Assembly (NCBI GenBank): GCA_016715505.1
Contig: JADJZY010000002.1
Span: 1 to 64,000 of the forward strand
Length of the DNA stretch: 64,000 nucleotides
Direction: 5' to 3'
Source: Bacteroidota bacterium
Lineage (GTDB): Bacteria > Bacteroidota > Bacteroidia > Chitinophagales > Chitinophagaceae
Positions 55,366 through 64,000 of this stretch are shown here, piece after piece. A model generated the notes under the pieces. The model saw only the letters and a program-made list of their open reading frames with translations, ran no database searches and was not told the origin of the DNA. Every line of letters starts with the position of its first letter. Positions within the stretch are counted from its first letter, which is position 1. A program made the position numbers and the translations under genes.

Positions 55366-56610
55366 TTATCCCATCATAGGTATTTCGGCAGGATAAAGTT
55401 TATTTTCTAATTTATGTTTGACCGCTTTAAATGCATCGATGGTTTCTTTGATGTCCTGTTCGTTATGAACGGAAGTCGGAATCAAACGCAAAATAATATG
55501 CCCTCTTGGAATGACCGGATAAACGACAATAGAACAGAAAATGTTATAATTCTCACGCATATCCATGATTAACTGAGAAGCTTCCATCACACCACCATGC
55601 ATATAAACAGGAGTCACCGGAGAATCTGTTTGTCCGATATCAAAGCCATTTTCGCGCAGTTGGCTTTGTAAGGAATGAACATTTTTCCATAACTGTTCTC
55701 TCAATCCAGGTTCATTTTTTAATAACTCAAGTCGTTTGATATTCCCAATCACGATAGGCATAGGAAGGGCCTTGGCGAAAATTTGTGATCGTAAATTGTA
55801 TCGCATATAATTAATCACCTGACGGGTACCTGCTACAAACGCACCGATACTAGCCATACTTTTCGCAAAGGTTGAAAAATATACATCAATTTGATCCTGA
55901 CATCCCTGTGCTTCACCGACACCCGCACCTGTTGCCCCCATCGTACCAAAACCATGCGCATCATCTACCAGCAAGCGGAAATCATATTTAGATTTTAAGG
56001 CGCAAATTTCTTTTAATTTCCCCTGATCTCCGGCCATGCCAAAAACGCCTTCAGTGATAACGAGGATACCGCCACCTGTTTCAGAAACCATTTTGGTGGC
56101 ACGCAGCATTTGCTTTTCAAAATCTTCAATGTCGTTGTGTTTAAACACATATCTATGAGAAGGAACCATGCGCAGTCCATCGAGTATACAAGCATGACTT
56201 TCCGCATCGTAAACGACTACATCTCTGCGGCTGCATAAACTATCCACAATGGAAGCCATACCCTGATAGCCATAGTTCAATAAAAACGCATCTTCTTTAC
56301 CGACAAATGCGGCCAATTCATTCTCCAGTTGTTCGTGATAAACTGAATTTCCGCTCATCATACGGGCGCCCATCGGATAGGCAAGTCCCCAATGCGCAGC
56401 CGCTTCCGCATCTGCTTTTCGAATTTCCGGGTGATTGGCCAAACCCAGATAATTATTTAAACTCCAGATAACGCGTTCTTTTCCCTGAAAGATCATGCGA
56501 TTACTGATTTCACCTTCCAAACGAGGGAAGGCGAAATAGCCATGTGCTTTTTCCTGATATTGTCCGAGTGAACCTTTATTCGTTGTAAATTTCTCAAATA
56601 AATCCGCCAT
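55366..56610 (-). CDS. Alpha-oxoamine synthase family PLP enzyme (KBL/SPT/SulA-like)
   Basis: 414 residues, intact. Fold-type I PLP enzyme: WSLNNYLGLANHPEIRKAD, YPMGARMMSGNSVYHEQLENELAAF, DAESHACILDG (His stacking on PLP), LLVDDAHGFGTMG (Asp) and STFAKSMASIGAFVAG (Schiff-base Lys, ~250). The family joins an amino acid to an acyl thioester: glycine C-acetyltransferase, serine palmitoyltransferase or, in sulfonolipid-making Bacteroidota, cysteate acyl-ACP transferase. The RMSGN start, the NYNIFCSIVVYPVIPRGHIILRLIPT end and absence of a tdh neighbour do not decide between them. A sphingolipid or sulfonolipid role is plausible in this phylum. Confidence 0.8.
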   Translation of the reverse strand: MADLFEKFTTNKGSLGQYQEKAHGYFAFPRLEGEISNRMIFQGKERVIWSLNNYLGLANHPEIRKADAEAAAHWGLAYPMGARMMSGNSVYHEQLENELAAFVGKEDAFLLNYGYQGMASIVDSLCSRRDVVVYDAESHACILDGLRMVPSHRYVFKHNDIEDFEKQMLRATKMVSETGGGILVITEGVFGMAGDQGKLKEICALKSKYDFRLLVDDAHGFGTMGATGAGVGEAQGCQDQIDVYFSTFAKSMASIGAFVAGTRQVINYMRYNLRSQIFAKALPMPIVIGNIKRLELLKNEPGLREQLWKNVHSLQSQLRENGFDIGQTDSPVTPVYMHGGVMEASQLIMDMRENYNIFCSIVVYPVIPRGHIILRLIPTSVHNEQDIKETIDAFKAVKHKLENKLYPAEIPMMG

Positions 56611-56712
56611 AGTTGTATTCTTGCTTTAAGGTGAGGCAATTCGCCAAAATTAATCAAAACTTAAAGGTAATTCATTGATAATTCCTCATTTTTACAAATC
56701 AATTATAAATAG

Positions 56713-58332
56713 ATGAAATCAGGTATAAGTTTTCTGAGTGTTCTACTTTGTATTTCGGCCTCTCTTCTTGCAGGCCCGAAAAGCAAACCCCGCCTGGTTG
56801 TGGGTGTTGTTTTGGATCAGATGCGCTATGATTTCTTATATCGATATGCCGAGCGTTACAGCGCAAAAGGGTTTAAACGTCTGCTTAGAGAGGGCCATTC
56901 CTGCGAAAATACCTTTATCAATTACCTGCCAACCTATACAGGGCCCGGACATGCTTGTATTTACACAGGTTCCGTACCAGCCTTACATGGCATATCCAGT
57001 AATGATTGGATTGACCGGGTAACCGGTGCCAAAGTATATTGTACACAGGATGCAGGTGTTCAAAACATTGGAGGAACCCTCAAAGCAGGGAGAATGAGTC
57101 CGAAAAATTTATGGGCCTCTACCATTGGCGATGAGCTTAGGCTATCTAATAATCGCCGTTCAAAAGTCGTGGCCATTTCGGTAAAAGACCGTGCATCCAT
57201 TTTACCTGGCGGTCATCTTGCTTCATCTTGTTATTGGATGGATGATACCTTGGGGGTTTTTATGAGTAGTAGTTTTTATGCTAAAAATTTGCCGGAATGG
57301 GTGGAGAAATTTAACAATCAAATGTTGGCCAAAAATTATATGTCGCAACCCTGGCAAACTCTTTATCCTCTTGAAACTTATGTGAACAGCACCAGCGATG
57401 ATAATATTTATGAGGGAAAATTTCTACAGGAAACGAACCCGGTTTTTCCGCATAAACTCTCACACCTCAAACCGGCAGATATTAAAAAAACGCCCTTTGG
57501 GAATTCTATTTTGCTGGATTTTGCCAAGGCTAGTATAGAGCATGAACATTTGGGTAAAGGTGAGTTTACGGACATGCTCACCATCAGCTTTTCTTCTACC
57601 GATTATGTAGGGCATATGTATGGTCCGAACAGTATTGAAAACGAAGATACTTATTTAAGGATGGATGTTTTGATAGGCGATTTGTTGGATTATTTGGATG
57701 AGCAAGTTGGCAGCGGACAATACACCTTGTTTTTAACTTCGGATCATGGGGTTGCGCATAATCCCCAGTATTTACTGGATCAAAAAATGCATGCTGGTTA
57801 TTTGTTTGCCGGAACCCTTAAAACAGATCTCAATCAACGCTTAAAACTCAAGTATAATGTAGATATGATTATTCGGGATATCAGCGAAAATTTTATCTGG
57901 CTCAATGATAGTTTGCTGAATGTAATAGGGTTGAACCGAACACAAATCATCGAACAAATTCAGGCTGATTTGATGTATCACGAGGAAATTCAATTTGCGG
58001 TTAACATGCATGATTTATCTCGTATCGTATTACCCGAACCACTTCGGCAAATGGCAATCAATGGTTTTGTTCAACGTCGGAGCGGTGATATCTTACTCTT
58101 ATTAAATCCGGCCTGGCTTGATGCTTATAGTAAAACCGGCACCACACATGGAACCTGGAATCCCTACGATTCGCATATTCCCTTGGTTTGGTATGGATGG
58201 GGAATCCAAAAGGGACAAACATTTCGGACCGTTCATATGACGGATATTGCTGCTACTTTAGCCACGCTATTGCACATTCAAATGCCGAATGCCTGTATCG
58301 GACACTGTATTCCCGAAGTAATAGCAGAATAA
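56713..58332 (+). CDS. PafA-like alkaline phosphatase
   Basis: 539 residues with a signal peptide (SFLSVLLCISASLLAGP). PafA signatures: VVGVVLDQMRYDFLYRYAERY (first metal Asp), LPTYTGPGHACIYTGSVPALHGI (catalytic Thr ~78), SSTDYVGHMYGP and LFLTSDHGVAHNP (metal ligands Asp-His), and THGTWNPYDSHIPLVWYGWGI near the end. This zinc, calcium-independent phosphatase family releases phosphate from many monoesters in the periplasm and is common in Bacteroidota. Start chosen for the signal peptide. Confidence 0.92.
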   Translation: MKSGISFLSVLLCISASLLAGPKSKPRLVVGVVLDQMRYDFLYRYAERYSAKGFKRLLREGHSCENTFINYLPTYTGPGHACIYTGSVPALHGISSNDWIDRVTGAKVYCTQDAGVQNIGGTLKAGRMSPKNLWASTIGDELRLSNNRRSKVVAISVKDRASILPGGHLASSCYWMDDTLGVFMSSSFYAKNLPEWVEKFNNQMLAKNYMSQPWQTLYPLETYVNSTSDDNIYEGKFLQETNPVFPHKLSHLKPADIKKTPFGNSILLDFAKASIEHEHLGKGEFTDMLTISFSSTDYVGHMYGPNSIENEDTYLRMDVLIGDLLDYLDEQVGSGQYTLFLTSDHGVAHNPQYLLDQKMHAGYLFAGTLKTDLNQRLKLKYNVDMIIRDISENFIWLNDSLLNVIGLNRTQIIEQIQADLMYHEEIQFAVNMHDLSRIVLPEPLRQMAINGFVQRRSGDILLLLNPAWLDAYSKTGTTHGTWNPYDSHIPLVWYGWGIQKGQTFRTVHMTDIAATLATLLHIQMPNACIGHCIPEVIAE

Positions 58333-58365
58333 CAAATCTTTATACTGCAATTCAACTTGCCTCCT

Positions 58366-58373
58366 TATTTTTG
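58366..58373 (+). promoter_or_regulatory. Promoter -7 element of the DUF4476 gene
   Basis: TATTTTTG (TAnnTTTG) 18 nt upstream of the ATG at 58392. The -33 box is not clear. It supports the downstream start against the longer open frame. Confidence 0.45.
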
Positions 58374-58391
58374 ATACATAAAAGAAAGACC

Positions 58392-59345
58392 ATGAAAAAA
58401 ATATTAATGCTGTGTGTGCTTTTCATTGCTGCCTTCCAAACGCAGGCGCAAATTCTTCCTACAGCTAACCTCACCATATTTTCGGAAGATGGACAACGTT
58501 TCTTTTTGATTTTAAATGGGGAGCGTCAAAACGAGCAAGCCCAAACGAATATCCGCATTGAAGAATTACCTCAGCCTTATTATAACTGTAAAATTATTTT
58601 TGAAGATCCATCACATAAGGAGATATCTAAAAATATGCTGATGCTCACCGATGCAAATGGTGTTCCACAGGATGTAACGTATAAAATAAAAAAAGACAAG
58701 TCAGGCAAATCTGTGTTGCGTTTCTTTTCATTCATTCCTGCTGAACAAAATATGGTGCGACCTTCCAATTGCACAGTATATCGTTTTGGCGTGCGCGAAC
58801 CAATTTTTTTAGCAGGTGGTGTTCGTACGCAAACTACAACAACGACTATTCAAACACGTGATGGTGTTCGTAATGATGGTGCGCAGTTAAATATTGATAT
58901 GCCAGGTGCTGAAATTCGATTAAATGTCAGTGATCCGGATATGCGTCAGTCAACAACAGTCAGAACCCAAACAACGACTATGACAACCACGACACAGGAT
59001 ATTCCTCCTTATCCGGACGCTGTAAATGACGGTAGTATGGGAACGTGCAGAGGTTATTCTATGTCGCCGGGGCAATTTGAAGATGCCCGTAAAGTGATTT
59101 CAAGTGAAAATTTTGATGAAACACGTTTGGATATTGCCAAACAAGCGATTACTGCAAACTGTATGAATACCAATCAGATTATGCAGGTTTGTAAATTGTT
59201 TAGTTTTGAAGAGAGTAAATTAGATTTTGCAAAATTTGCTTATGCACATTGTAGCGATCCGAATAATTACTTTAAGTTGAATGGGATATTCACTTTTTCA
59301 TCTTCCAAAGAAGAGCTGACGAATTACATTCAAAGCGTTCGTTAA
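58392..59345 (+). CDS. Secreted DUF4476-domain protein
   Basis: 317 residues from the ATG at 58392, where a signal peptide begins (MKKILMLCVLFIAAFQTQAQ). An N-terminal beta domain (ANLTIFSEDGQRFFLILNGERQNEQAQTNIRIEELPQPYYNCKIIFED) is followed by a Thr-rich linker (RTQTTTTTIQTRD, RTQTTTMTTTTQD). The C-terminal helical DUF4476 domain (PGQFEDARKVISSENFDETRLDIAKQAITANCMNTNQIMQVCKLFSFEESKLDFAKFAY) ends the protein. Function of DUF4476 proteins is unknown. Stand-alone. Confidence 0.85.
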   Translation: MKKILMLCVLFIAAFQTQAQILPTANLTIFSEDGQRFFLILNGERQNEQAQTNIRIEELPQPYYNCKIIFEDPSHKEISKNMLMLTDANGVPQDVTYKIKKDKSGKSVLRFFSFIPAEQNMVRPSNCTVYRFGVREPIFLAGGVRTQTTTTTIQTRDGVRNDGAQLNIDMPGAEIRLNVSDPDMRQSTTVRTQTTTMTTTTQDIPPYPDAVNDGSMGTCRGYSMSPGQFEDARKVISSENFDETRLDIAKQAITANCMNTNQIMQVCKLFSFEESKLDFAKFAYAHCSDPNNYFKLNGIFTFSSSKEELTNYIQSVR

Positions 59346-59350
59346 TTTTT

Positions 59351-59818
59351 TTAGGAGGGATTGCCGTTACGGTATAACTTTTTAATGAGCGTAATTTGTC
59401 CAAGATGATAATGGGCATGCTCAATCAGCCCGTGTATATTTCGGAAATAAGTTCCATATTTTGGATCTACAAATGTGGCGTCAAATCTGTCGGAAGGGAG
59501 ATTTTCCAGATAATGTACAAACTGCCGGGCATCGGCAAACATCTTTTCCTGAAACGCCTTCCAGTCCGATTCGGTCTTGATTTCAGGATGTTTGTAACTA
59601 TCAGCATCGCGGGCATTCAGGTCATTTCCTTTGAGCACTTCTAAAACAGCTGCTGTATAATAACTGATATGAAAACTCAGCGCCAGAATGGAATTGAGTG
59701 ATCCATGTTTGAAGCAAGCTTCTTCCAAACTTATATCGGACAATGTCTCGCGAATATGAACACTTGTCCAGTTGCCTCCAAAATAGATATCATGAAAATG
59801 TTTTGCGATTTGATTCAT
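59351..59818 (-). CDS. DinB-like protein
   Basis: 155 residues from the ATG at 59816-59818 (MNQIAKHFHDIYFGGNWTSVHIRETLSDIS); the frame is open further upstream but the domain starts here. A four-helix bundle with the metal-binding histidines in ALSFHISYYTAAVLE and HGLIEHAHYHLGQITLI marks the DinB/DUF1572-type superfamily, which includes bacillithiol and mycothiol transferases. The exact activity is unknown. Ends 3 bp from the convergent DUF4476 gene. Confidence 0.82.
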   Translation of the reverse strand: MNQIAKHFHDIYFGGNWTSVHIRETLSDISLEEACFKHGSLNSILALSFHISYYTAAVLEVLKGNDLNARDADSYKHPEIKTESDWKAFQEKMFADARQFVHYLENLPSDRFDATFVDPKYGTYFRNIHGLIEHAHYHLGQITLIKKLYRNGNPS

Positions 59819-60015
59819 AGATGTTGATTTTTTTGACGGGAAAATGAATGAACAATCCATTTTGATTGCATTGTTCAAAAATAAAATAAGTAATATCTAT
59901 TCGATTCAGAAACAGAAAAGAATTTGAAGCAAAATTTATAAAAGGAAAGACATCTAACAAGCTTTGTCTTTCAGCTTACTTAACCTGCCTTAAAGCTTAT
60001 TACTCCGGTTTCGAT

Positions 60016-60501
60016 TCAATCATGAAAGCGGTTTTTAAAAAGAAGGGTATTTGGAATTGAGAGGGTTCCGCGATTGGGCGTTTTGATAAACATAAAAAAA
60101 TAAGATATTTCAATCACCTCGCCTTCAAGAGGATGTCCGTCCTGTTGTATAGAAATAAAATCTCCAATTTTAATGGGATGTTGAAAAAATAAAATCAAAC
60201 AGGCTGTGATGTTTGATAGAATCGACATTTCGGCAAAAAGAGCCACACCAAAAACGGTCAGGAGAGAACTAGCAACCAATAAAATGTTCTCTTGCTTCAC
60301 ACTCCAGATAGAGATCGTGATTGCAAAAAATGAAATCAACAAGAGCAGATTGATCATTTTCAAAATCTCCTTTTTTTCCACCAATTTGAAATAGGCTTTT
60401 AAAACGGTTAGTTTAACGAAATAGTTCAGGATAAAACGAATCGTCAAGAATGCGCCCAGTGTAAATAAGGTTTCAATGAGCTGAATTTTATAGGATTCCA
60501 T
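60016..60501 (-). CDS. Small MscS-like membrane protein
   Basis: 161 residues. Three hydrophobic segments (LFTLGAFLTIRFILNYF, INLLLLISFFAITISIW and ILLVASSLLTVFGVALFAEMSILSNITACLILFF) are followed by the MscS beta-domain start (HPIKIGDFISIQQDGHPLEGEVIEISYFFMFIKTPNRGTLSIPNTLLFKNRFHD). The third segment resembles the pore helix TM3 of MscS. The large C-terminal alpha-beta cage is absent. It could be a minimal channel form or a truncated gene. Stand-alone, 108 bp beyond argS on the same strand. Confidence 0.7.
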   Translation of the reverse strand: MESYKIQLIETLFTLGAFLTIRFILNYFVKLTVLKAYFKLVEKKEILKMINLLLLISFFAITISIWSVKQENILLVASSLLTVFGVALFAEMSILSNITACLILFFQHPIKIGDFISIQQDGHPLEGEVIEISYFFMFIKTPNRGTLSIPNTLLFKNRFHD

Positions 60502-60608
60502 ATATTAAGAAGTTTGCATTAAGTGATAATAGGGTGAGCATGCGATGGTTTCAAATTCCATGAAATTATTTCATAAAGTCCTATGAAATCAGAAATTCTA
60601 TGAAATGC

Positions 60609-62390
60609 CTACATCCGTTCCGGGGCATCAACACCCAGCAGAGAAAGTCCGTGTTGAATGACATGCTTGCAAACTTCACTGAGTTGCAGTCGAAACAATC
60701 GCGTTGCAGCAGACTCTGCTTTTAGTACACTATGTTGGGTCAGAAAACCATTAAATGATTTTGCCAAATGATGCAAATAATTACACAGCAGGGCCAAGTT
60801 ATACTCTTCACCCGCTTGTTGCAATACAAGTGGATATTCATCCAGCATACGTATCAGTCCTTTCTCATCTTCGTTTAATGAATGTTCGTCAGTAGTTGAT
60901 TCATTTTTCCAATCAGGGTTGGCTTTTCGGAAAATGGAAGAAATTCTGGCATGTGTAAATTGTACAAATGGACCGGTGAATCCGTGAAAATCGATACTTT
61001 CCTGCGGATTAAATATCATTCTTTTTTTAGGATCCACACGTAATAGATAAAATTTCAAAGCGCCTAAACCCAGTGTATGATAAAGCGTTTGTAATTCTTC
61101 TGCATTGAAGTCGTCCACTTTACCTAATTCTTCTGTGTTCTTGCGGGCAGTGGCAATCATTTCATCCACCATATCATCGGCATCCACCACAGTTCCTTCA
61201 CGGCTTTTCATTTTTCCTGATGGTAATTCCACCATGCCATAGGATAGATGAAATATTCCATCTGCGCGAGGTTCATTCAGTTTTTGTAAGATGAGCTTTA
61301 ATACCTGCATGTGGTAATTCTGCTCATCACCAATCACATATACAGAGCGCTGCATATGATGTTCATTGTATTTTAAAACTGCAGTGCCAATATCTTGTGT
61401 GATATAAACCGAGGTGCCATCACCCCGAAGCAGAAGTTTTTCGTCCAATCCTTCTTCTTTCAGGTCTACCCAAACTGATCCGTCCTCCTTTTTAAACAGA
61501 TGACCATTGGTCAATCCCTTTTCTACAATTTCTTTACCCAATAAATAGGTATTACTTTCATAATACATCGCATCGAAAGAAATACCCATGCGTTGATAGG
61601 TATGATAAAAACCGGAATAAACCCAATCGTTCATGGTTTTCCATAGGGATAGTGTTTCAGGATCACCGGATTCCCATTTGCGTAACATCTCCTGCGCTTC
61701 CAGCATGATGGGGGCTTTTTTCTCTGCTTCCTCCTGACTCATTCCTGCATCCTTCAGGCTTTGAATTTGTATTTTATATTCATCATTAAAACGTACATAA
61801 TAATCGCCAACCAAATGATCTCCTTTGATTCCGGTGTTTTCGGGGTTTGCGCCATTTGCAAATTTTTGCCAGGCTATCATACTTTTACAAATGTGAATGC
61901 CCCGGTCATTGATGAGGTTGGCCTTAACCACTTCATATCCATTGTTTTTAAGCAGATTCGATAAAGCGCTTCCTAAAAAAATATTTCGAAGATGTCCAAA
62001 ATGCAGCGGCTTATTTGTATTCGGTGATGAATATTCAATCATCACTTTTTGTCCATTGGCTGCAAACATCCCAAAGTTTGTCTGTTTGCGTATTTGATGC
62101 AGGTACTTAAAGTACACATCCTCCCTCAGGATCAGATTGAGAAAGCCTTTGACCACATTGAAACCCTGAATCAAATCTGCTTTCTCCAGCAAATTTTCTC
62201 CAAGTTTATGAGCGATTTCATCCGGTCGAAGGCCTAGTTTTTTACTGAATGCAAAAGTGACCAAAGTATAGTCACCTTCGAATTCAGGTTTGGTTTCGTT
62301 GATGAGGATGTCGGTCAACGCAATTTCAGTTTGATAAACCTGCTGAACAGCTAATTGAACGGCTTGTTTGATTTGAAGTGTAATGGACAT
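60609..62390 (-). CDS. argS: Arginyl-tRNA synthetase
   Basis: 593 residues from the ATG at 62390 (MSITLQIKQAVQLAVQQVYQ). A longer open frame to 62450 would run across the promoter box and is rejected. Class I synthetase: HIGH-type motif SSPNTNKPLHFGHLRNI, an N-terminal Add1 tRNA-D-loop domain, YVIGDEQNYHMQVLKLILQ, MVELPSGKMKSREGTVVDADD (KMSKS position reads GKMKSR, as usual for ArgS) and the C-terminal anticodon domain ending LCKHVIQHGLSLLGVDAPERM. Intact. Confidence 0.97.
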   Translation of the reverse strand: MSITLQIKQAVQLAVQQVYQTEIALTDILINETKPEFEGDYTLVTFAFSKKLGLRPDEIAHKLGENLLEKADLIQGFNVVKGFLNLILREDVYFKYLHQIRKQTNFGMFAANGQKVMIEYSSPNTNKPLHFGHLRNIFLGSALSNLLKNNGYEVVKANLINDRGIHICKSMIAWQKFANGANPENTGIKGDHLVGDYYVRFNDEYKIQIQSLKDAGMSQEEAEKKAPIMLEAQEMLRKWESGDPETLSLWKTMNDWVYSGFYHTYQRMGISFDAMYYESNTYLLGKEIVEKGLTNGHLFKKEDGSVWVDLKEEGLDEKLLLRGDGTSVYITQDIGTAVLKYNEHHMQRSVYVIGDEQNYHMQVLKLILQKLNEPRADGIFHLSYGMVELPSGKMKSREGTVVDADDMVDEMIATARKNTEELGKVDDFNAEELQTLYHTLGLGALKFYLLRVDPKKRMIFNPQESIDFHGFTGPFVQFTHARISSIFRKANPDWKNESTTDEHSLNEDEKGLIRMLDEYPLVLQQAGEEYNLALLCNYLHHLAKSFNGFLTQHSVLKAESAATRLFRLQLSEVCKHVIQHGLSLLGVDAPERM

Positions 62391-62408
62391 GAAGTTAAAT
62401 TCAGGGCG

Positions 62409-62416
62409 CAAAAGTA
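62409..62416 (-). promoter_or_regulatory. argS promoter -7 element
   Basis: On the minus strand TACTTTTG matches TAnnTTTG and lies 18 nt before the argS ATG. The -33 box is weak. It shares an 81-bp gap with the divergent DUF4249 promoter. Confidence 0.5.
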
Positions 62417-62457
62417 CGATTTCACCTTTATCATTTTCAGGGTGTAGCAAAAAACAT

Positions 62458-62465
62458 TAGCTTTG
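62458..62465 (+). promoter_or_regulatory. DUF4249 gene promoter -7 element
   Basis: TAGCTTTG matches TAnnTTTG and lies 6 nt upstream of the ATG at 62472, implying a nearly leaderless transcript. Confidence 0.5.
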
Positions 62466-62471
62466 TCATCT

Positions 62472-63518
62472 ATGAAGGCTTATTCTATTCTGGCTTTTTG
62501 GCATTGATTTTACTGGCTTCTTGCAAAGAGGATTTTAAAGTAGGTGCTGATTATCGTGATATTACTGTGGTATATGGTTTATTATCCAAATCAGATACAG
62601 CGAATTATATCCGCATCACGAAAGGTTTTTACGACGAAGAACAGGATAACCTGATCTTAGCTTCCGTCGCAGATAGTATCTATTACAATAATATTGAAGT
62701 TAAACTGGAACAATACAGCAATGGGAATTTGGTCAGTACTATTCTGCTGGATCGTGTGGATGTAAATCTGGAAGGTTTTGCAAAGGATAGTGGAGTATTT
62801 GCTTCTTCACCTAATTATGCCTATAAGTTTAAAACACCTTTAAATGCAAGCAGTGAGTATAAACTTGTTATCCGAAATCTAAGCAATGGCAAATTGATTA
62901 CTGCTACGACCGGCATCATTAACGATGAAGGTAATGTGTTTAAAGTTGAATACCCCAAAGGCTTGTTCGACCGTATCAATATTGCCGAATCAACCGGTAT
63001 TAGCGTTTATACCTGGAATGCTCCGCCAAATTGGGCTTTTTTTGATGTTGTTCTGCGCTTTTGGTATCAGGAAAAAAACAATACTACGCTTCTGACTACC
63101 TATAAGTCTAAAGATTTACCCCTTGCCCGCAATATTCAAACTGCCGGTGGTGTCGTAAGTGCTCAGGTTAGTAATGAAGAATTTTATCGTCTGTTGAATT
63201 CAGAATTGGGTGCTGCCCCAACAAATATTTCACGCTATGTTGATACACCGGATGTTGTGATATTGGCTGGCGGTAAAGTCCTTAAAACCTATATTGATGT
63301 GAGTTCAGCACAAGGCGGTTTGACCTACGATCAAATCCAGACCGATTTACACAAATATTTATTCGGAAGGAGTGTTGGGTAAAGATGCATTAGGACTTTT
63401 ATCCACCAGAGCCGTTCGCGTTGAAAAGTTTGTTCCTTTCAATAAAAATTCACTTGACTCCATTATTGGTGGCTCCCTCACGAAGAACCTCAACTTTGTA
63501 GGGGTGTCGAATCAATAG
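62472..63518 (+). CDS. DUF4249-type outer-membrane lipoprotein (frameshifted)
   Basis: The ATG at 62472 with one missing T near 62495 gives MKAYSILAFLALILLASCKEDF, a lipoprotein signal with lipobox LASC. The body (YRDITVVYGLLSKSDTANYIRITKGFYDEEQDNLILASVADSIYYNNIEVKLEQY) is typical of DUF4249 proteins, often encoded with TonB-dependent receptors. A second break near 63340 separates the end: SEGVLGKDALGLLSTRAVRVEKFVPFN to the TAG at 63516-63518. Total about 348 residues. Function unknown; probably outer-membrane surface-associated. It overlaps the convergent ispD end by 29 bp. Confidence 0.78.
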
Positions 63519-64000
63519 AAGACAACATCAGCCATTCAACGATTTTTAAATCCATCGGAGTGGTAATCTTGATATTCGTTTCCATCCCCTCGCAGATAAA
63601 TACATCTGTTCCACTTTTTTCAACGACTGAAGCTTCATCGGTGAATTGAACATCTTCTTCCAGTTCAAAAGCTTTTGAATAACCGATAATTGAAATGTTT
63701 GGGGCGTTTGAACCAAGCGCAGTTGACTACGATCCAAAGCCTGACTGCCCACTCCATTGATTTGACGAATGGAATCTTTACATGAGATGACAGGAATTGC
63801 GCTACCTTTTTGAAAGGCCAGGGTATAACACCTCTGAAGTAATGACTGATCAATCATTGGCCGAACCGCATCATGGACAAAAACAATCCCATCTGAATTT
63901 AAACAGTTTAAACCATTTTTTACGGATTGAAAACGGGACTGACCGCCATGGGTGAATTGCACACGTTGGGGATCTGACACATGGCTTAAAATTTCCTTTT
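63490..64000 (-). CDS. ispD: 2-C-methyl-D-erythritol 4-phosphate cytidylyltransferase (partial, frameshifted)
   Basis: It catalyses the CTP-dependent step of the MEP isoprenoid pathway. The N-terminus lies beyond the window. Visible: QFTHGGQSRFQSVKNGL, the IspD signature GIVFVHDAVRPMIDQ and RLVQTPQTFQLSVIQK. The raw frame changes near 63670 and 63610; corrected reading gives VQFTDEASVVEKSG and a final CEGMETNIKITTPMDLKIVEWL, as in IspD, to a TGA at 63490-63492. The corrected end overlaps the convergent lipoprotein gene. Confidence 0.88.

Noticed and set aside
1..64000. tRNA, rRNA or CRISPR loci
   Set aside because: I looked for TTCGAATC/TTCAAATC-type T-arm strings with matching acceptor stems, rRNA blocks and regular repeat-spacer patterns in the intergenic regions and found none I could support.

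Overview
The window is a piece of a Bacteroidota chromosome, most likely from the Chitinophagales/Sphingobacteriales side of the phylum; the lineage call is an inference. Supporting signs are several secreted proteins with C-terminal type IX secretion (T9SS) sorting domains, a GLPGLI protein paired with a TonB-dependent-type outer-membrane barrel, a Rho factor with a long Gln-rich insertion, DUF4249 and DUF4476 proteins, and promoters of the Bacteroidota type (TTTG about 19 nt upstream of TAnnTTTG). Base composition is AT-rich.

Layout. 1-1.7 kb: the end of one T9SS-sorted protein and a second complete one. 2-4 kb: rho, with a structured element and a two-way terminator beyond its 3' end. 4.3-7.5 kb: a UvrD-type helicase fused to an Fe-S PD-(D/E)XK nuclease. 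8-13.1 kb: a large repeat-containing T9SS-sorted protein broken by an IS3-family element and containing a long G-tract. 13.4-13.9 kb: a parDE toxin-antitoxin pair with a truncated toxin, set among repeats. 14-17.7 kb: GLPGLI protein and barrel. 17.8-19.5 kb: hipBA. 19.6-19.9 kb: an inverted-repeat element. 19.9-23 kb: radical SAM, thermonuclease, acpP and fabF. 23-29.8 kb: envelope and secreted proteins, a TSUP permease and an esterase. 30.2-41.1 kb: the S10-spc ribosomal cluster from rpsJ to rplO, then secY as a separate unit. 41.2-48.1 kb: Tat-exported asparaginase, CutC, GH2 mannosidase, ABC ATPase, CdaA and urocanate hydratase. 48.2-55.3 kb: an AlaDH/PNT-family dehydrogenase, then a tight forward cluster hscB-acpS-paaK-like-S4-LON-coaX-OMP-lptC. 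55.4-64 kb: an alpha-oxoamine synthase, a PafA-like phosphatase, DUF4476, DinB, a small MscS-like protein, argS, a DUF4249 lipoprotein and ispD (cut by the window end).

About twenty genes, including essential ones (rpsC, rplE, rplF, secY, acpS, ispD), carry frameshifts. Those I could resolve are mostly single missing bases in A or T runs. secY, the mannosidase and hutU also lack internal coding segments, and one gene contains an uninterrupted G-tract. I read most of this as assembly or sequencing error rather than gene decay, so broken essential genes are annotated as CDS spanning the breaks.

The most interesting structure is the repeat family at 13.2-14.0 kb and 19.63-19.87 kb. A 245-bp element with 12-bp terminal inverted repeats and a long nested hairpin shares its left and right halves with sequences flanking parDE, as if one is a deletion form of the other. 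Two further structured intergenic elements (1990-2068 and 23050-23141) look like recurrent Bacteroidota RNA or repeat families.
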